Both the position numbers and the translations under genes were made by a program. The notes under the pieces are model-generated. The model did not search any database, had not been told where the DNA came from, and saw nothing but the letters and a program-made list of their open reading frames with translations. Shown in pieces: positions 26,689-35,847 of a stretch of 64,000 nt of DNA (the first letter of the stretch is position 1; each line of letters begins with the position of its first letter). This DNA comes from Flavobacterium praedii (lineage in GTDB: Bacteria; Bacteroidota; Bacteroidia; Flavobacteriales; Flavobacteriaceae), in the NCBI RefSeq assembly GCF_026810365.1, contig NZ_CP113948.1:1451001-1515000 (forward strand). The letters run 5' to 3'.

Positions 26689-27165
26689 ATGATGACAGAA
26701 TATAACACTCGCATTACGCACATAATTACTATAGAAGGAGAGCGATTCCAAATATATCATAAGGAAAGAAGACTATATGCCTTCGTAGATTGGAAAGGGG
26801 CACGAGAAAGCCTAATAAAGATAATGTTAAAGAAAATATATGAGAAAACAGGGAATGAAACTGCGTATATCAGTTTCAAAATGGCTAATCCGATGAGAAT
26901 ATCAAGGCTAGGTAATTTTTTCATTGACATAAGAGCGGAAATAATGTACCGCGGAAGAAGTCTAGGATCAGTAGAAGCACTTGGCTTAAACAAAATATTT
27001 GTGAATCATTACATAACAATCCAAGAAGAAGAAATAGATTTTAAAAGAAAAATGGATTTTGAATTTTCGAGAAAAAACAAATTAATAGTTGTCGGTAATA
27101 AAATTCGATCCCATTTTGATTTTAGTTTTACTGGTTACGCAACACGTTATATATCAATACATTAA
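26689..27165 (+). CDS. Protein of unknown function
   Basis: 158 aa, basic, no signal peptide or membrane helix. It starts at one of two consecutive ATG codons. Strand-rich and Arg/Lys-rich (TIEGERFQIYHKERRLYAFV), it could bind nucleic acid. Third gene of the operon from 25807. Confidence 0.6.
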   Translation: MMTEYNTRITHIITIEGERFQIYHKERRLYAFVDWKGARESLIKIMLKKIYEKTGNETAYISFKMANPMRISRLGNFFIDIRAEIMYRGRSLGSVEALGLNKIFVNHYITIQEEEIDFKRKMDFEFSRKNKLIVVGNKIRSHFDFSFTGYATRYISIH

Positions 27166-27213
27166 ATAAAACAACCTTTAATACAATTAATTAAACAATC
27201 TAAAAGAAACACT

Positions 27214-27606
27214 ATGAAAAATTTCAACGAAGAAGACGCAAGAAATGAGTACAAAAAACGTCAATCTAATTTTACAACGGATGATATTAATAAAATTCTT
27301 GACAAAAGCGAGGAGTTAAAGTCAACATTTCAGAAACAAGGTAAATTGGCAAAATTCTTTAACGATTTTAAATTATTATTTTCAATGATTAAAGATTACA
27401 GCTGCGGAAAATACACTGAAGTTCCATGGTATATTATTGCCGCGATTGGGGCAGCCTTATTGTATGTGCTATCGCCAATAGATCTAATCCCTGATTTTAT
27501 CCCAATTATTGGATACCTAGATGATGCCGCTGTTTTTGCTTTTTGTCTTAACCAAGTTCGTTCCGAAGTCGACAAATATAAATATTGGAAAGCATGTAAC
27601 TCTTAA
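27214..27606 (+). CDS. YkvA/DUF1232 family membrane protein
   Basis: 130 aa. The DUF1232 core PWYIIAAIGAALLYVLSPID followed by LIPDFIPIIGYLDDAAVFAF (residues 70-110) forms a hydrophobic hairpin, preceded by a charged helical N-terminus. The family is widespread; its function is uncertain. Last gene before a terminator at 27669. Confidence 0.85.
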   Translation: MKNFNEEDARNEYKKRQSNFTTDDINKILDKSEELKSTFQKQGKLAKFFNDFKLLFSMIKDYSCGKYTEVPWYIIAAIGAALLYVLSPIDLIPDFIPIIGYLDDAAVFAFCLNQVRSEVDKYKYWKACNS

Positions 27607-27668
27607 AGAACTTTTGGAGATATTGTTCTCTCAGCATTAAGGGTGGTATTTTACCATCACTAACTGTA

Positions 27669-27704
27669 AAAGGCTTCGGTTTTATAATCGGAGCCTTAGC
27701 TTTT
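27669..27704. terminator. Rho-independent terminator
   Basis: AAGGCTTCGG and ATCGGAGCCTT form a stem with wobble pairs and an AT loop, then a T-rich tail. It separates the + strand operon from the convergent minus-strand gene. Confidence 0.65.
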
Positions 27705-27775
27705 CAACTTAAACACTTTATGTGATAGTGTTTTTTTGTTGCTTTTTTATTTTCATTTTGATATATAATACTGAT

Positions 27776-28849
27776 TTATTGGGCGTCTAAAATATCATCG
27801 CGTTTATTAATTAATGGATCAAGCCAATCCGCTTTATCAGTTGCCCACTTTATCCATTCTTGCTTTTCCGGTGTTAGGCTATTTGTATTAACTGCATGTT
27901 GTTTTACGGCTTCAATATATTGCCGAATTAAAATTGTTTTGTTGTGTTGCTCTGAGAGTGCAACCAATTTATTGAATTTGGTGATTTCTTCGTCTTTGCG
28001 TTTTTTGATTTCTTCCTTACGCTTTAATTCGGAATCATATTGCAATCTCCATAAACGTGATGCTTCTTCTTGCTTTTTCTTTTCTTGGGCATAGATTTCA
28101 AGTTTCGCAACTATCCGAGCTAAAAGTTCTTCGATTTTTACTTTTCCGTCACGCCATTCTTTTTCTCCTGAATATTTACCGATTTTTAATATTAACTCAC
28201 CCGTTGGAATATATTCTGAAAAACCATGCGGTGTTGTGGCAGGTATTCTTTTCGTTGCTTCCCGTAAGTCAAAATCAATATAAATACCATCGATCAAGAT
28301 ACAAGTATCATGATTTTCTTTAGCTATAGTATGACCTCTATAACGCAACAATTTGGTAAGTGTATCCATAAAACGTAATGACCTTTCACGATGCTTATCA
28401 CCTACTCTGATTGGATAATGTAACTTTTTGTATTTATCATAAAATACGTTCCCTTTACTTTCATTCCAATAATCCTTGGTTTGAATGGTTAATATGTCTG
28501 GTTTTTCTATTTTATCGGGAACTACTAATGGCGCTTTTAAATCATTCTCAATTTCTTTGGTTCTTATGGTTAATGGAGTTTGGTCAACATTTACTGGATT
28601 CCCCTCTTCTCTTATTGTCAAGACAATTTTATCCACTTCATTGGATATTGGATGTAGTTCCTCTCTTTTAAACGGTTTATTAAATTTGAGTTTTGACCAA
28701 TAACCACCATCAGGCATAGGAATCTCAAATTGCTTACACAATTTTTTAATGCCATCATTTGAAAGTGCATATTCTTGAGTTAGCTTTGATACTGGCGTTG
28801 ACCATACTATATCATATAATTCTTTTCTAGTTAATTCGTTAGTTTCCAT
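27776..28849 (-). CDS. Putative DNA-binding mobile-element protein
   Basis: 357 aa. The N-terminal 55 residues (LTRKELYDIVWSTPVSKLTQ, then a helix before KKLCKQFEIPMPDGGYWSK) read as a helix-turn-helix with the conserved GYW motif found in a family common on islands of many bacteria. The middle is mixed, and residues 235-300 form a long Lys/Glu coiled coil. Function unknown. It stands alone, with a 140-base gap holding one copy of a direct repeat upstream. Confidence 0.65.
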   Translation of the reverse strand: METNELTRKELYDIVWSTPVSKLTQEYALSNDGIKKLCKQFEIPMPDGGYWSKLKFNKPFKREELHPISNEVDKIVLTIREEGNPVNVDQTPLTIRTKEIENDLKAPLVVPDKIEKPDILTIQTKDYWNESKGNVFYDKYKKLHYPIRVGDKHRERSLRFMDTLTKLLRYRGHTIAKENHDTCILIDGIYIDFDLREATKRIPATTPHGFSEYIPTGELILKIGKYSGEKEWRDGKVKIEELLARIVAKLEIYAQEKKKQEEASRLWRLQYDSELKRKEEIKKRKDEEITKFNKLVALSEQHNKTILIRQYIEAVKQHAVNTNSLTPEKQEWIKWATDKADWLDPLINKRDDILDAQ

Positions 28850-28901
28850 AAAAAAACACCTCTTTAAAAGATTGAATTAAAGGTACAAAATGTTGTTTGA
28901 A

Positions 28902-28992
28902 AAATGAAATTAACGAAATGAAGCAAACAAAGATGTGAGTTTAGGAACACTTGGACTAAACGAGGATTTTGTGAAGCTGAATGAGATAATGA
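28902..28992. repeat. Direct repeat, copy 1, flanking the AbiE-like module
   Basis: Shares ATGAAATTAxCGAAATGAAG, CAAACAAAGA, TAGGAA-ACTTGGACTA and GGTGAATGAG-like blocks with 30188-30280. It starts right after the stop of the AbiEii-like gene. Confidence 0.75.
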
Positions 28993-28993
28993 T

Positions 28994-29761
28994 TTATTTA
29001 ATTTTTATTCCTTTTGGTCCAGGGAAATCTTTGCCTAAATAGCTGTACAGTCGTCTTACTTTTGAACGCCAACTTATTTTTGCTTCAATCCAAGTTTTGC
29101 TTCCCTCGATGATTTGTATTGTATCGTTTGTGTGTGATGGAAACTTTGAATAATCGGAATTATCATCAAATTTTAATAATAATTCTGGATTGTCAATAGG
29201 TGTTTTGTTCTTACTTAAATCAAATATTGTTTTATCTTCTTCTTTGTTGAATTTAAGTGTTTTAACTTTTAAGTCTTCATATAAATCGATTAGTGAAATT
29301 GTATCGGTTATGAAGTCTAAATCATAAATGTCTTTTTTGGTAGAACGGTTTGAGGTGCTGATTAATTTGAATAAACCAATGTCTCTTTTTGAAAGTAAAC
29401 TTATTCCTTGATTTACTTCTACCTCGAACAAATTCTTCATATTTTGAAGCATTTCCACTTTTATGGTTACACCATCTTCTAAATCAAGAAAGAAACGCAG
29501 AAAGCAATATTGGTCATTAATATCACAAGGATCGTCAAAGCTTTTTGCTTTTGTACCAAAGTAGTTTTTGACTTCATTTTCGATATTTTTAAATCCTTCT
29601 TTGCCAATTATACCATCGTAAAAGAAATCAATATCATCAGAAACTCTATGATTGAATTGTAATGCTAGATTTGTACCACCACCTAAAGTAAATTTTGATA
29701 CTGTTGGTAATGTTTGTAATTCTATAATGGCTTTAATTATTGCTGGAGTAACTGCCTTCAT
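28994..29761 (-). CDS. abiEii: AbiEii/AbiGii-type nucleotidyltransferase toxin
   Basis: 255 aa. The nucleotidyltransferase signature TLGGGTNLALQFNHRVSDDI (GG at residues 27-28, catalytic DxD at 43-45) is the hallmark of this family. Known members act in abortive infection and as toxins, some by adding nucleotides to tRNA acceptor ends. It is preceded 3 bases earlier by its small partner gene. Confidence 0.88.
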   Translation of the reverse strand: MKAVTPAIIKAIIELQTLPTVSKFTLGGGTNLALQFNHRVSDDIDFFYDGIIGKEGFKNIENEVKNYFGTKAKSFDDPCDINDQYCFLRFFLDLEDGVTIKVEMLQNMKNLFEVEVNQGISLLSKRDIGLFKLISTSNRSTKKDIYDLDFITDTISLIDLYEDLKVKTLKFNKEEDKTIFDLSKNKTPIDNPELLLKFDDNSDYSKFPSHTNDTIQIIEGSKTWIEAKISWRSKVRRLYSYLGKDFPGPKGIKIK

Positions 29762-29764
29762 AAA

Positions 29765-30052
29765 TTATAGCGAAAAACGAAGAAATGGCTTTACATTGTA
29801 TCTTTTTGCAACACTGATACAAACTTTGTTACTGATATTCTCTGTTGTTAATTTTAAGTATTTAACAATATCTTTAGCAGAATATAGTGTCTCTAATTTT
29901 TGAATATCTGTTTCAAATGTATCTGGAGTTGTTGCAAACAAAGCTCTTGGGATAATAATAGACTTATCTTTAGAAAGATTAAGTTTACTAGGATCCATAT
30001 CCCAAAATAAGTGTTTGGGAAAAACTGTTGCTATGTTTACTGACTGTTTCAC
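29765..30052 (-). CDS. Small partner of the AbiEii-like toxin (probable antitoxin, DUF6922-like)
   Basis: 95 aa, soluble. HLFWDMDPSKLNLSKDKSII followed by the C-terminal helix region VVAKRYNV-type matches the short proteins that usually precede AbiEii-like transferases in Bacteroidota. Order and 3-base spacing fit an antitoxin-toxin operon; the antitoxin role is inferred. The real AbiEi regulator is larger with a winged helix, so this is a reduced version. Confidence 0.7.
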   Translation of the reverse strand: MKQSVNIATVFPKHLFWDMDPSKLNLSKDKSIIIPRALFATTPDTFETDIQKLETLYSAKDIVKYLKLTTENISNKVCISVAKRYNVKPFLRFSL

Positions 30053-30187
30053 TATGCAAAAATACTGAATTTAGAGTTATATGGTGCACTAATGTAAAAA
30101 AGTTTAACTTCTTCGATTTTAACGACTTAATAAAAATAAAAAATTAATAGATTTAAAAAAACAATTTTTAATCAATATTGCTTTCTT

Positions 30188-30280
30188 AAAATGAAATTAG
30201 CGAAATGAAGCAAACAAAGAATTGATGCTAGGAATACTTGGACTAGGAGCAATTTTTGTGCAGGTGAATGAGGTAATGAA
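30188..30280. repeat. Direct repeat, copy 2, flanking the AbiE-like module
   Basis: Partner of 28902-28992, same orientation, about 80 percent alike by eye. It lies directly after the stop of the TPR/OB gene. The rest of 30053-30187 shows nothing I recognise. Confidence 0.75.
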
Positions 30281-30295
30281 TTTATAGACTATAAT

Positions 30296-32860
30296 TTAGA
30301 CCATATTTTTCTTCTTTAACTCATATACTTTCCATCTTTCACCATTGAAAACAACTTTTGCATCAACATTACAATTTTGATCTATTTTGCTATGTTCAAT
30401 AATCTCTTTAGGTACATAATAATCTTCAATGAAACCAAAATCAGGAGTTAAATCTATTTGATCTTCATATTCCAAATCTTCCCAATCGATAGATGATCCA
30501 TATTTTCTATATTTCAATTTTAGCAAACCTGATATTTCCTTTCTTAAAGTAGAAGAAGTTTCTTCTGTTTTTTCTATTTCAATATATTTATACGAAATTT
30601 TATTTCTTTTTTTATCCAATTTATGTACCAATCTCAATTGAATAAAATCACCCACACTTGGTAAAATTTGCGTCTCATTGAATCTAACAATTCCTTCAAC
30701 TCTATTATTAACTACGTAATGAAACAATTGTCTTTCATTATTTATGCTATCCACAACTGCCAAATGTTTTGTGAAATTTTCAATGATATCATTTTTCTGG
30801 CATTTATGTACATCTCTTAATTCAACCCTAATTTCTTCTTTAATTTTCTTTTGAAATTTTTTGGCTTTAATAAAATCTCCAATTACTAAAGATAAATTTC
30901 CGTCTGGAAAAAACATTTCTTTATTGTCACTTGAAATAGCATGAATAATTTTTCTTTCTATATTTATGTAATCTACGATTGCAATTACATCTTCCAAAAT
31001 ACTCCATTTTGCATTATCTGATTTTTCAGCAATAAGTGGAATATAATCATACTTGAAATGATTTATTTTAATTTTATCTTCGACTAATTTATTATGAAGT
31101 TTAAATTTTATGATTTCGCCTATTTGTGCATTTCTCAATATGTTAAAACGATTGGTACTTACCGATAAATCAATTAGGTTGCCATTAGTAAAATTTAGTT
31201 TTTCTTTGTTTTTATCATTCTTCCATTTTTCAGTCAGCACTAATTCTGTCCATTTGATATCTTGATATGCAAAATCTTCAGCTAATTTTATTTTCTCATT
31301 ATATAGTTTAGAATTATCTAATTTTTCAGTACTATTATCTTTTACCAATGAATGGAGCAAATGGTATTTTTCAGATAACTTCCAACCTTTTAGCACTCTA
31401 TTTTTTTCATAAATATTAAGTTCAATGCCAGCTTCCTCAATATTATTCAGTTTAATTAAGTTATCAGCCAAATCTAATCTGATATCTCCTAAAAAGCTTT
31501 CATCATTTTGCAAGCGAATAGCTTTTGATAACATTCCAACAGTTAAATCTAAATCGCGATCTTCTAAAAATTGTGAAAATTCGTGCCACATATAAGCTTG
31601 GTCTCCTAATTCAAGAATTAGCGTTTTATAAATTTGAATTGCCTCTTCTGAATTATGATTTTTAGCTAATAAAATTGCATATTCTCTTTTAATCCAAATG
31701 TCTTTTGGAAATTTTGAAATTGCAGTTTTAAAAGCATTTATCAATAATTCTAAATTATTAAAATTCCCTCCAGCTTTAATAAGTTCAAATGTTTTTTTTA
31801 AAGCTTTTATTGCTGTTGGTTTATAAACTTTATCTTCTTTTTTAACTTCTTTCCAATCGCTTTCAATAAAATTTTCTGGATTCCAATTTTCAAAAAATTT
31901 TAAAAATCTCCATTCTTCATTTTCATTCATTGAAAACATTGCTGAGTTCAAAATTTTTGAATGTATTTCTGAACCAATTTGCCCTTTAAAAAGTGCATTG
32001 TATTCGTCATAAAATTTCCAAACTTCTTCTTTTCTATATTCTTTATCAGCACTATAAATCTTCCAATAAAAAGGGTCTCTAAGTAAATCTAATATCTTTA
32101 TAGCTGAAAGGCTTGGGACTTTTTCTATTAAAACATTAATATCTAATTGGGACTTTTTATCAATGAATTCTCTAAATATTCTAGAAATTAAAGATGGATA
32201 CGTTTTACCATCATTATGACTTTCATATAAATCTTCTCTTCGTAGATTTTTCGGATCCCAAAGTAAAAAAAAGTTATATAGATTAAAGTCGGAATGTTCT
32301 TTAGAAAAATGCAAAGCAAAATTTAAAAAGATTGAATGTAACAGTGATGTTTTTTCGTTTTTTAGATTCATATAATCTCTCATCAACGAACGTACTTCTA
32401 CTGAAGGGATATTATTTTCCTCTGCTTTGATGTAGCGATAAATAACCCAACCGAAAGCTTCGTGATGGACTTCAAGTAACTCATTGTTAGCTAACATTGC
32501 TTTCATATTACTTAAAGCAAGTTTATGATTACCATTTTTACTTAAATTGTCAGATTCTTGAATTTTAGTATAATTTATGTCAATTTTAGGTTTTAAAAAT
32601 GCTATTTGATTACTAATAATATCATCAATATCAGTAAAATTTATTGCAATCAATTCATTAAAATATTGTTGTGCCTGATTTAGACTATTTTGACTTAATG
32701 CCAATTTACACAGGTCTATTAATGGCCATGCCAAAGCATTTTGAGTCCAACTATCATGTGGGTCAATTTGATAGAGTTTTAATGCCATATCAAGAGCTTC
32801 TTGTATTTTTCCTTCTCTTCTTAATTCGAAAACTGTTCTTGTATCCATTACATCAACCAA
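30296..32860 (-). CDS. TPR protein with C-terminal OB/S1-like domains
   Basis: 854 aa. The N-terminal 450 residues hold helical repeats of TPR type (EALDMALKLYQIDPHDSWTQ, AIQIYKTLILELGDQ). The C-terminal half contains at least two related beta segments (VDYINIERKIIHAI...GDFIKAK and VDSINNERQLFHYV...GDFIQLRL), which look like OB/S1 nucleic-acid-binding barrels. It overlaps the helicase-like gene by 13 bases. It is therefore the third gene of the RT operon and probably an adaptor or RNA sensor (inference). Confidence 0.7.
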   Translation of the reverse strand: MVDVMDTRTVFELRREGKIQEALDMALKLYQIDPHDSWTQNALAWPLIDLCKLALSQNSLNQAQQYFNELIAINFTDIDDIISNQIAFLKPKIDINYTKIQESDNLSKNGNHKLALSNMKAMLANNELLEVHHEAFGWVIYRYIKAEENNIPSVEVRSLMRDYMNLKNEKTSLLHSIFLNFALHFSKEHSDFNLYNFFLLWDPKNLRREDLYESHNDGKTYPSLISRIFREFIDKKSQLDINVLIEKVPSLSAIKILDLLRDPFYWKIYSADKEYRKEEVWKFYDEYNALFKGQIGSEIHSKILNSAMFSMNENEEWRFLKFFENWNPENFIESDWKEVKKEDKVYKPTAIKALKKTFELIKAGGNFNNLELLINAFKTAISKFPKDIWIKREYAILLAKNHNSEEAIQIYKTLILELGDQAYMWHEFSQFLEDRDLDLTVGMLSKAIRLQNDESFLGDIRLDLADNLIKLNNIEEAGIELNIYEKNRVLKGWKLSEKYHLLHSLVKDNSTEKLDNSKLYNEKIKLAEDFAYQDIKWTELVLTEKWKNDKNKEKLNFTNGNLIDLSVSTNRFNILRNAQIGEIIKFKLHNKLVEDKIKINHFKYDYIPLIAEKSDNAKWSILEDVIAIVDYINIERKIIHAISSDNKEMFFPDGNLSLVIGDFIKAKKFQKKIKEEIRVELRDVHKCQKNDIIENFTKHLAVVDSINNERQLFHYVVNNRVEGIVRFNETQILPSVGDFIQLRLVHKLDKKRNKISYKYIEIEKTEETSSTLRKEISGLLKLKYRKYGSSIDWEDLEYEDQIDLTPDFGFIEDYYVPKEIIEHSKIDQNCNVDAKVVFNGERWKVYELKKKNMV

Positions 32861-35829
32861 GATTTTAATTTATCTCCCAAATCTTCTTTTGTTTTTTCAG
32901 TTACAATAATTGAATTAATAAATCCTTTCGTTTTTTGCGAAACACTTGTTCCATACCATACTTGAAATTTTATCTTATCTGAACTATTTACAGCCATGAA
33001 AATATCGTGATTGTTATGGCTTTTTTCTAATTTAAGTTTGAAATTATTTTCTTTTAATTTATTAAACCATTTTGAGTAAATATCTTTTCTAAAATCCTTA
33101 ATACTTTCTAAAGAGTTGTTCTGACTTTGATTTACATCAGTAGTAAATAGATTTTTAATAAGTTCTTCAATCATGCTTTTATCATCATTTTCTAACTTAT
33201 CAATTCTAACATTACTTACTGAAAATTGGTCTCTTTCTCCTTTATTATCAATATTCAAAATACAATTCTTGTCAATAGCTTGAGGAATAGAAAAAATAAT
33301 TTTAGTTAAATGATCTGATTTTTTTTGAACGTTTTTAAGTATATATCCTTTTAACTCTAATTGGTTTGTTAGTAAATCAATTGCTCCAATTACATTTTCA
33401 TTGGTAACTTCTTCTAATTTTTCGGAGCCAACATATTTTAATTCATAGTTTTGAAATTTCAAAAGACTATTTGTTGCATTATTATTTTGATTCGTCTTAT
33501 TTAATTCGTCTTTAAATTCACAATCTTGAAATGGATTAATTTCTTTTGGATTGACTACATAAACAAAGTTTTCTGTTGTTGTTATTGCTGTATATAGCCA
33601 TCTAAAATATTCTGCATTATTAATTCCTTTGCTTTCCCCTTGATTAGTGTTTATTATTGTTTCCTTGAAAGAAGACCCTAATCCTTTATGAACAGTCAAA
33701 GCCCAACCATAATTCATAAATACTGCATTTACAAGTACATCTTTTTCTCTTAAAAGATTTGAAAGTCTTCTATTAAATTTAGAGTAGTATCTTGGTAATA
33801 TTTGTTTTCTTACTTTATCAGAAGTACTTATTTTAGTTTTTTTATCCTTAGGTAAATTGTATTCTTTTGCGATAATTTCTAAAGCTTCTTTTTCTTCTTT
33901 GGTTAGATTAATATATTCAGTATCTAGTTTTAAATTTCTAAATTCCTCACTATCAATAAATGGAAATTCCTTTTTAAAATCATTTAGCCTGTTATTTACA
34001 AAAACTCGAAATGCTATTTTTTCATTATTTGAAAGTCCATCATCACTAATGAAATAATTCTCTAGTAACCATATATCGGTATCAGGAGTTCCTTGTAAAC
34101 TCAAACACTTAACATTTATATTAATGAAGTTTAAATTTATAGGTATTGGACTTTGTTTGATTGTAATTGAAATATTTACCGAAGATTTAATTTCATTTAA
34201 CGAAAAATACATTCCATTAATTACTTTTTTAGGTTGGTTAAATCCTGTATCATCTGGAATTGTAACATTGTTATTTGCTACTAATAAATCACCTTTAGCA
34301 AGTGCTTTCCCGTTGTTTAAACAATTATTTTTAATCCACAAATTAGTAGTCTTTGCATCTTTTTTAGAATACATGAGAACTGCTTCTTTTGGTTCTGAAG
34401 ATTTAGGCTGACTAAACCATTTTTTCAGATTACTTTCAATTTCAGGCTTACTGATTTGGATTAAATTATTTTCATTCCAATTATATTTCAACTGATTGAA
34501 AATGGTGTTTTCAATACTATTTGCCATACAGTAACGTAAGTTTGAAATCCCATTAGTAGCAGTTTCTTCAAGGGGGCTTCTGTAGTGTTTAATACTACCT
34601 TCAAAAAGCTCTGATAATGTGTCTATATTTAAAGCTGTATCTTCATTTTTACCAAATGATAATGAATAAGGATCTCCAATACAAATAATTTTTCTAGTGT
34701 TTTTTTCAAGATTTAAAAACTTAAAAATATCCTCTAATAATCTCCCACTGCCAAAACGCAATAATTCCGACTGATTTAAACTTCTGTTTACAAGGTGTGC
34801 TTCATGAATAATTATTAATGCCTTTTCATCAATATATTCATTTGATTTTATTGGAATTATTTCAAGAAGTTTTGATTCTGCACTATCTTCGTTTTCATCC
34901 TCTTCTTCATTGTTTGTTTGGTTGTTTCCACCATAAATAGCTTTATAAATACTATCTGCTTGATTTCTGGTTCTATCAGTGATTTTCTTGCAAATTCTTG
35001 CTGAATGTCCCCAAAGTTCTATTTGTGGAATTCCAAAGTTGGTTGTTTCTGTAATTAAATATTTCATCCAATTATCACGACTTTGAACATCCATAGATTC
35101 TAAAACAAAAACACCATTATTTTCATCTTGTAAAAAATTAGTCAATTCAATTTCTACTTCTTTTTCAATCTCATGAATGTTCTCCTCTTTTGTAGATACT
35201 GGAATTTGTAAACTGACTTCTTCCCATTTACTGGCTGGAAAAATTACTTTTAAAGCACCGGCAATTTCTTGAGTAAACTTATTCTCACTCGCAAAATCGT
35301 ATAAAAATGTAGTCAATTCTGATTCTTGAACTAACTTGTAATATCTTAAACTACCTGGTATATTATTTACAACTTCTACAGGTCCTGAAAATATATTAGC
35401 TATTGCAACTCGTGATGCATTAATACTTCCATTTAAATAAATATTCTTTTCTATAATTTCATAAAATGCCTCTCGATATGCCTTTAACTGTCTAAAAGGA
35501 TTTATAAAACGTGAGCCTGCTTTTATTTCAATTCTGCTTTTATCGATACTACTTTCTGAATACCATTTTGCACTTTGAAATTCTTCATCGTTTGGAGGTA
35601 GGTTAATAATACCTTGATAATCTTTGAAATCAATTAAAATTAAACCATGATTATAGCACAAAATTGCATCTGCTCTAAACCTGTGAAAGTTATCATTGAA
35701 CGGATTTCCTATAAGTACTCCATCCCAATTTCTTTGAGAAAAAACTCTTTGTAATTCTAATGCACACCTTCTGAATTGTTCATTCTCGTGTGTGTGCTCT
35801 GCTCTGTTATGTAGTATTTCTAAACTCAT
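32848..35829 (-). CDS. NERD-type nuclease fused to a degenerate SF1 helicase
   Basis: 993 aa. Residues 40-75 show a NERD/PD-(D/E)xK core: Asp 54 (RADAIL), Asp 67 and Lys 69 (LILIDFKD). An SF1 helicase-like region follows: HEAH at 341-344 in the Walker B position, GDPYSLSFG at 384-392 like motif III, and TVHKGLGSSF near 710 like motif V. The Walker A position (GVFVLESMDVQSRDNW near 238) lacks the GxxxxGKT loop, so ATP hydrolysis is doubtful. It starts 18 bases after the RT stop. Likely action on nucleic acid; partner of the RT inferred from the operon. Confidence 0.78.
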   Translation of the reverse strand: MSLEILHNRAEHTHENEQFRRCALELQRVFSQRNWDGVLIGNPFNDNFHRFRADAILCYNHGLILIDFKDYQGIINLPPNDEEFQSAKWYSESSIDKSRIEIKAGSRFINPFRQLKAYREAFYEIIEKNIYLNGSINASRVAIANIFSGPVEVVNNIPGSLRYYKLVQESELTTFLYDFASENKFTQEIAGALKVIFPASKWEEVSLQIPVSTKEENIHEIEKEVEIELTNFLQDENNGVFVLESMDVQSRDNWMKYLITETTNFGIPQIELWGHSARICKKITDRTRNQADSIYKAIYGGNNQTNNEEEDENEDSAESKLLEIIPIKSNEYIDEKALIIIHEAHLVNRSLNQSELLRFGSGRLLEDIFKFLNLEKNTRKIICIGDPYSLSFGKNEDTALNIDTLSELFEGSIKHYRSPLEETATNGISNLRYCMANSIENTIFNQLKYNWNENNLIQISKPEIESNLKKWFSQPKSSEPKEAVLMYSKKDAKTTNLWIKNNCLNNGKALAKGDLLVANNNVTIPDDTGFNQPKKVINGMYFSLNEIKSSVNISITIKQSPIPINLNFININVKCLSLQGTPDTDIWLLENYFISDDGLSNNEKIAFRVFVNNRLNDFKKEFPFIDSEEFRNLKLDTEYINLTKEEKEALEIIAKEYNLPKDKKTKISTSDKVRKQILPRYYSKFNRRLSNLLREKDVLVNAVFMNYGWALTVHKGLGSSFKETIINTNQGESKGINNAEYFRWLYTAITTTENFVYVVNPKEINPFQDCEFKDELNKTNQNNNATNSLLKFQNYELKYVGSEKLEEVTNENVIGAIDLLTNQLELKGYILKNVQKKSDHLTKIIFSIPQAIDKNCILNIDNKGERDQFSVSNVRIDKLENDDKSMIEELIKNLFTTDVNQSQNNSLESIKDFRKDIYSKWFNKLKENNFKLKLEKSHNNHDIFMAVNSSDKIKFQVWYGTSVSQKTKGFINSIIVTEKTKEDLGDKLKSWLM

Positions 35830-35847
35830 ATTTATTTGGCTTAAAAA

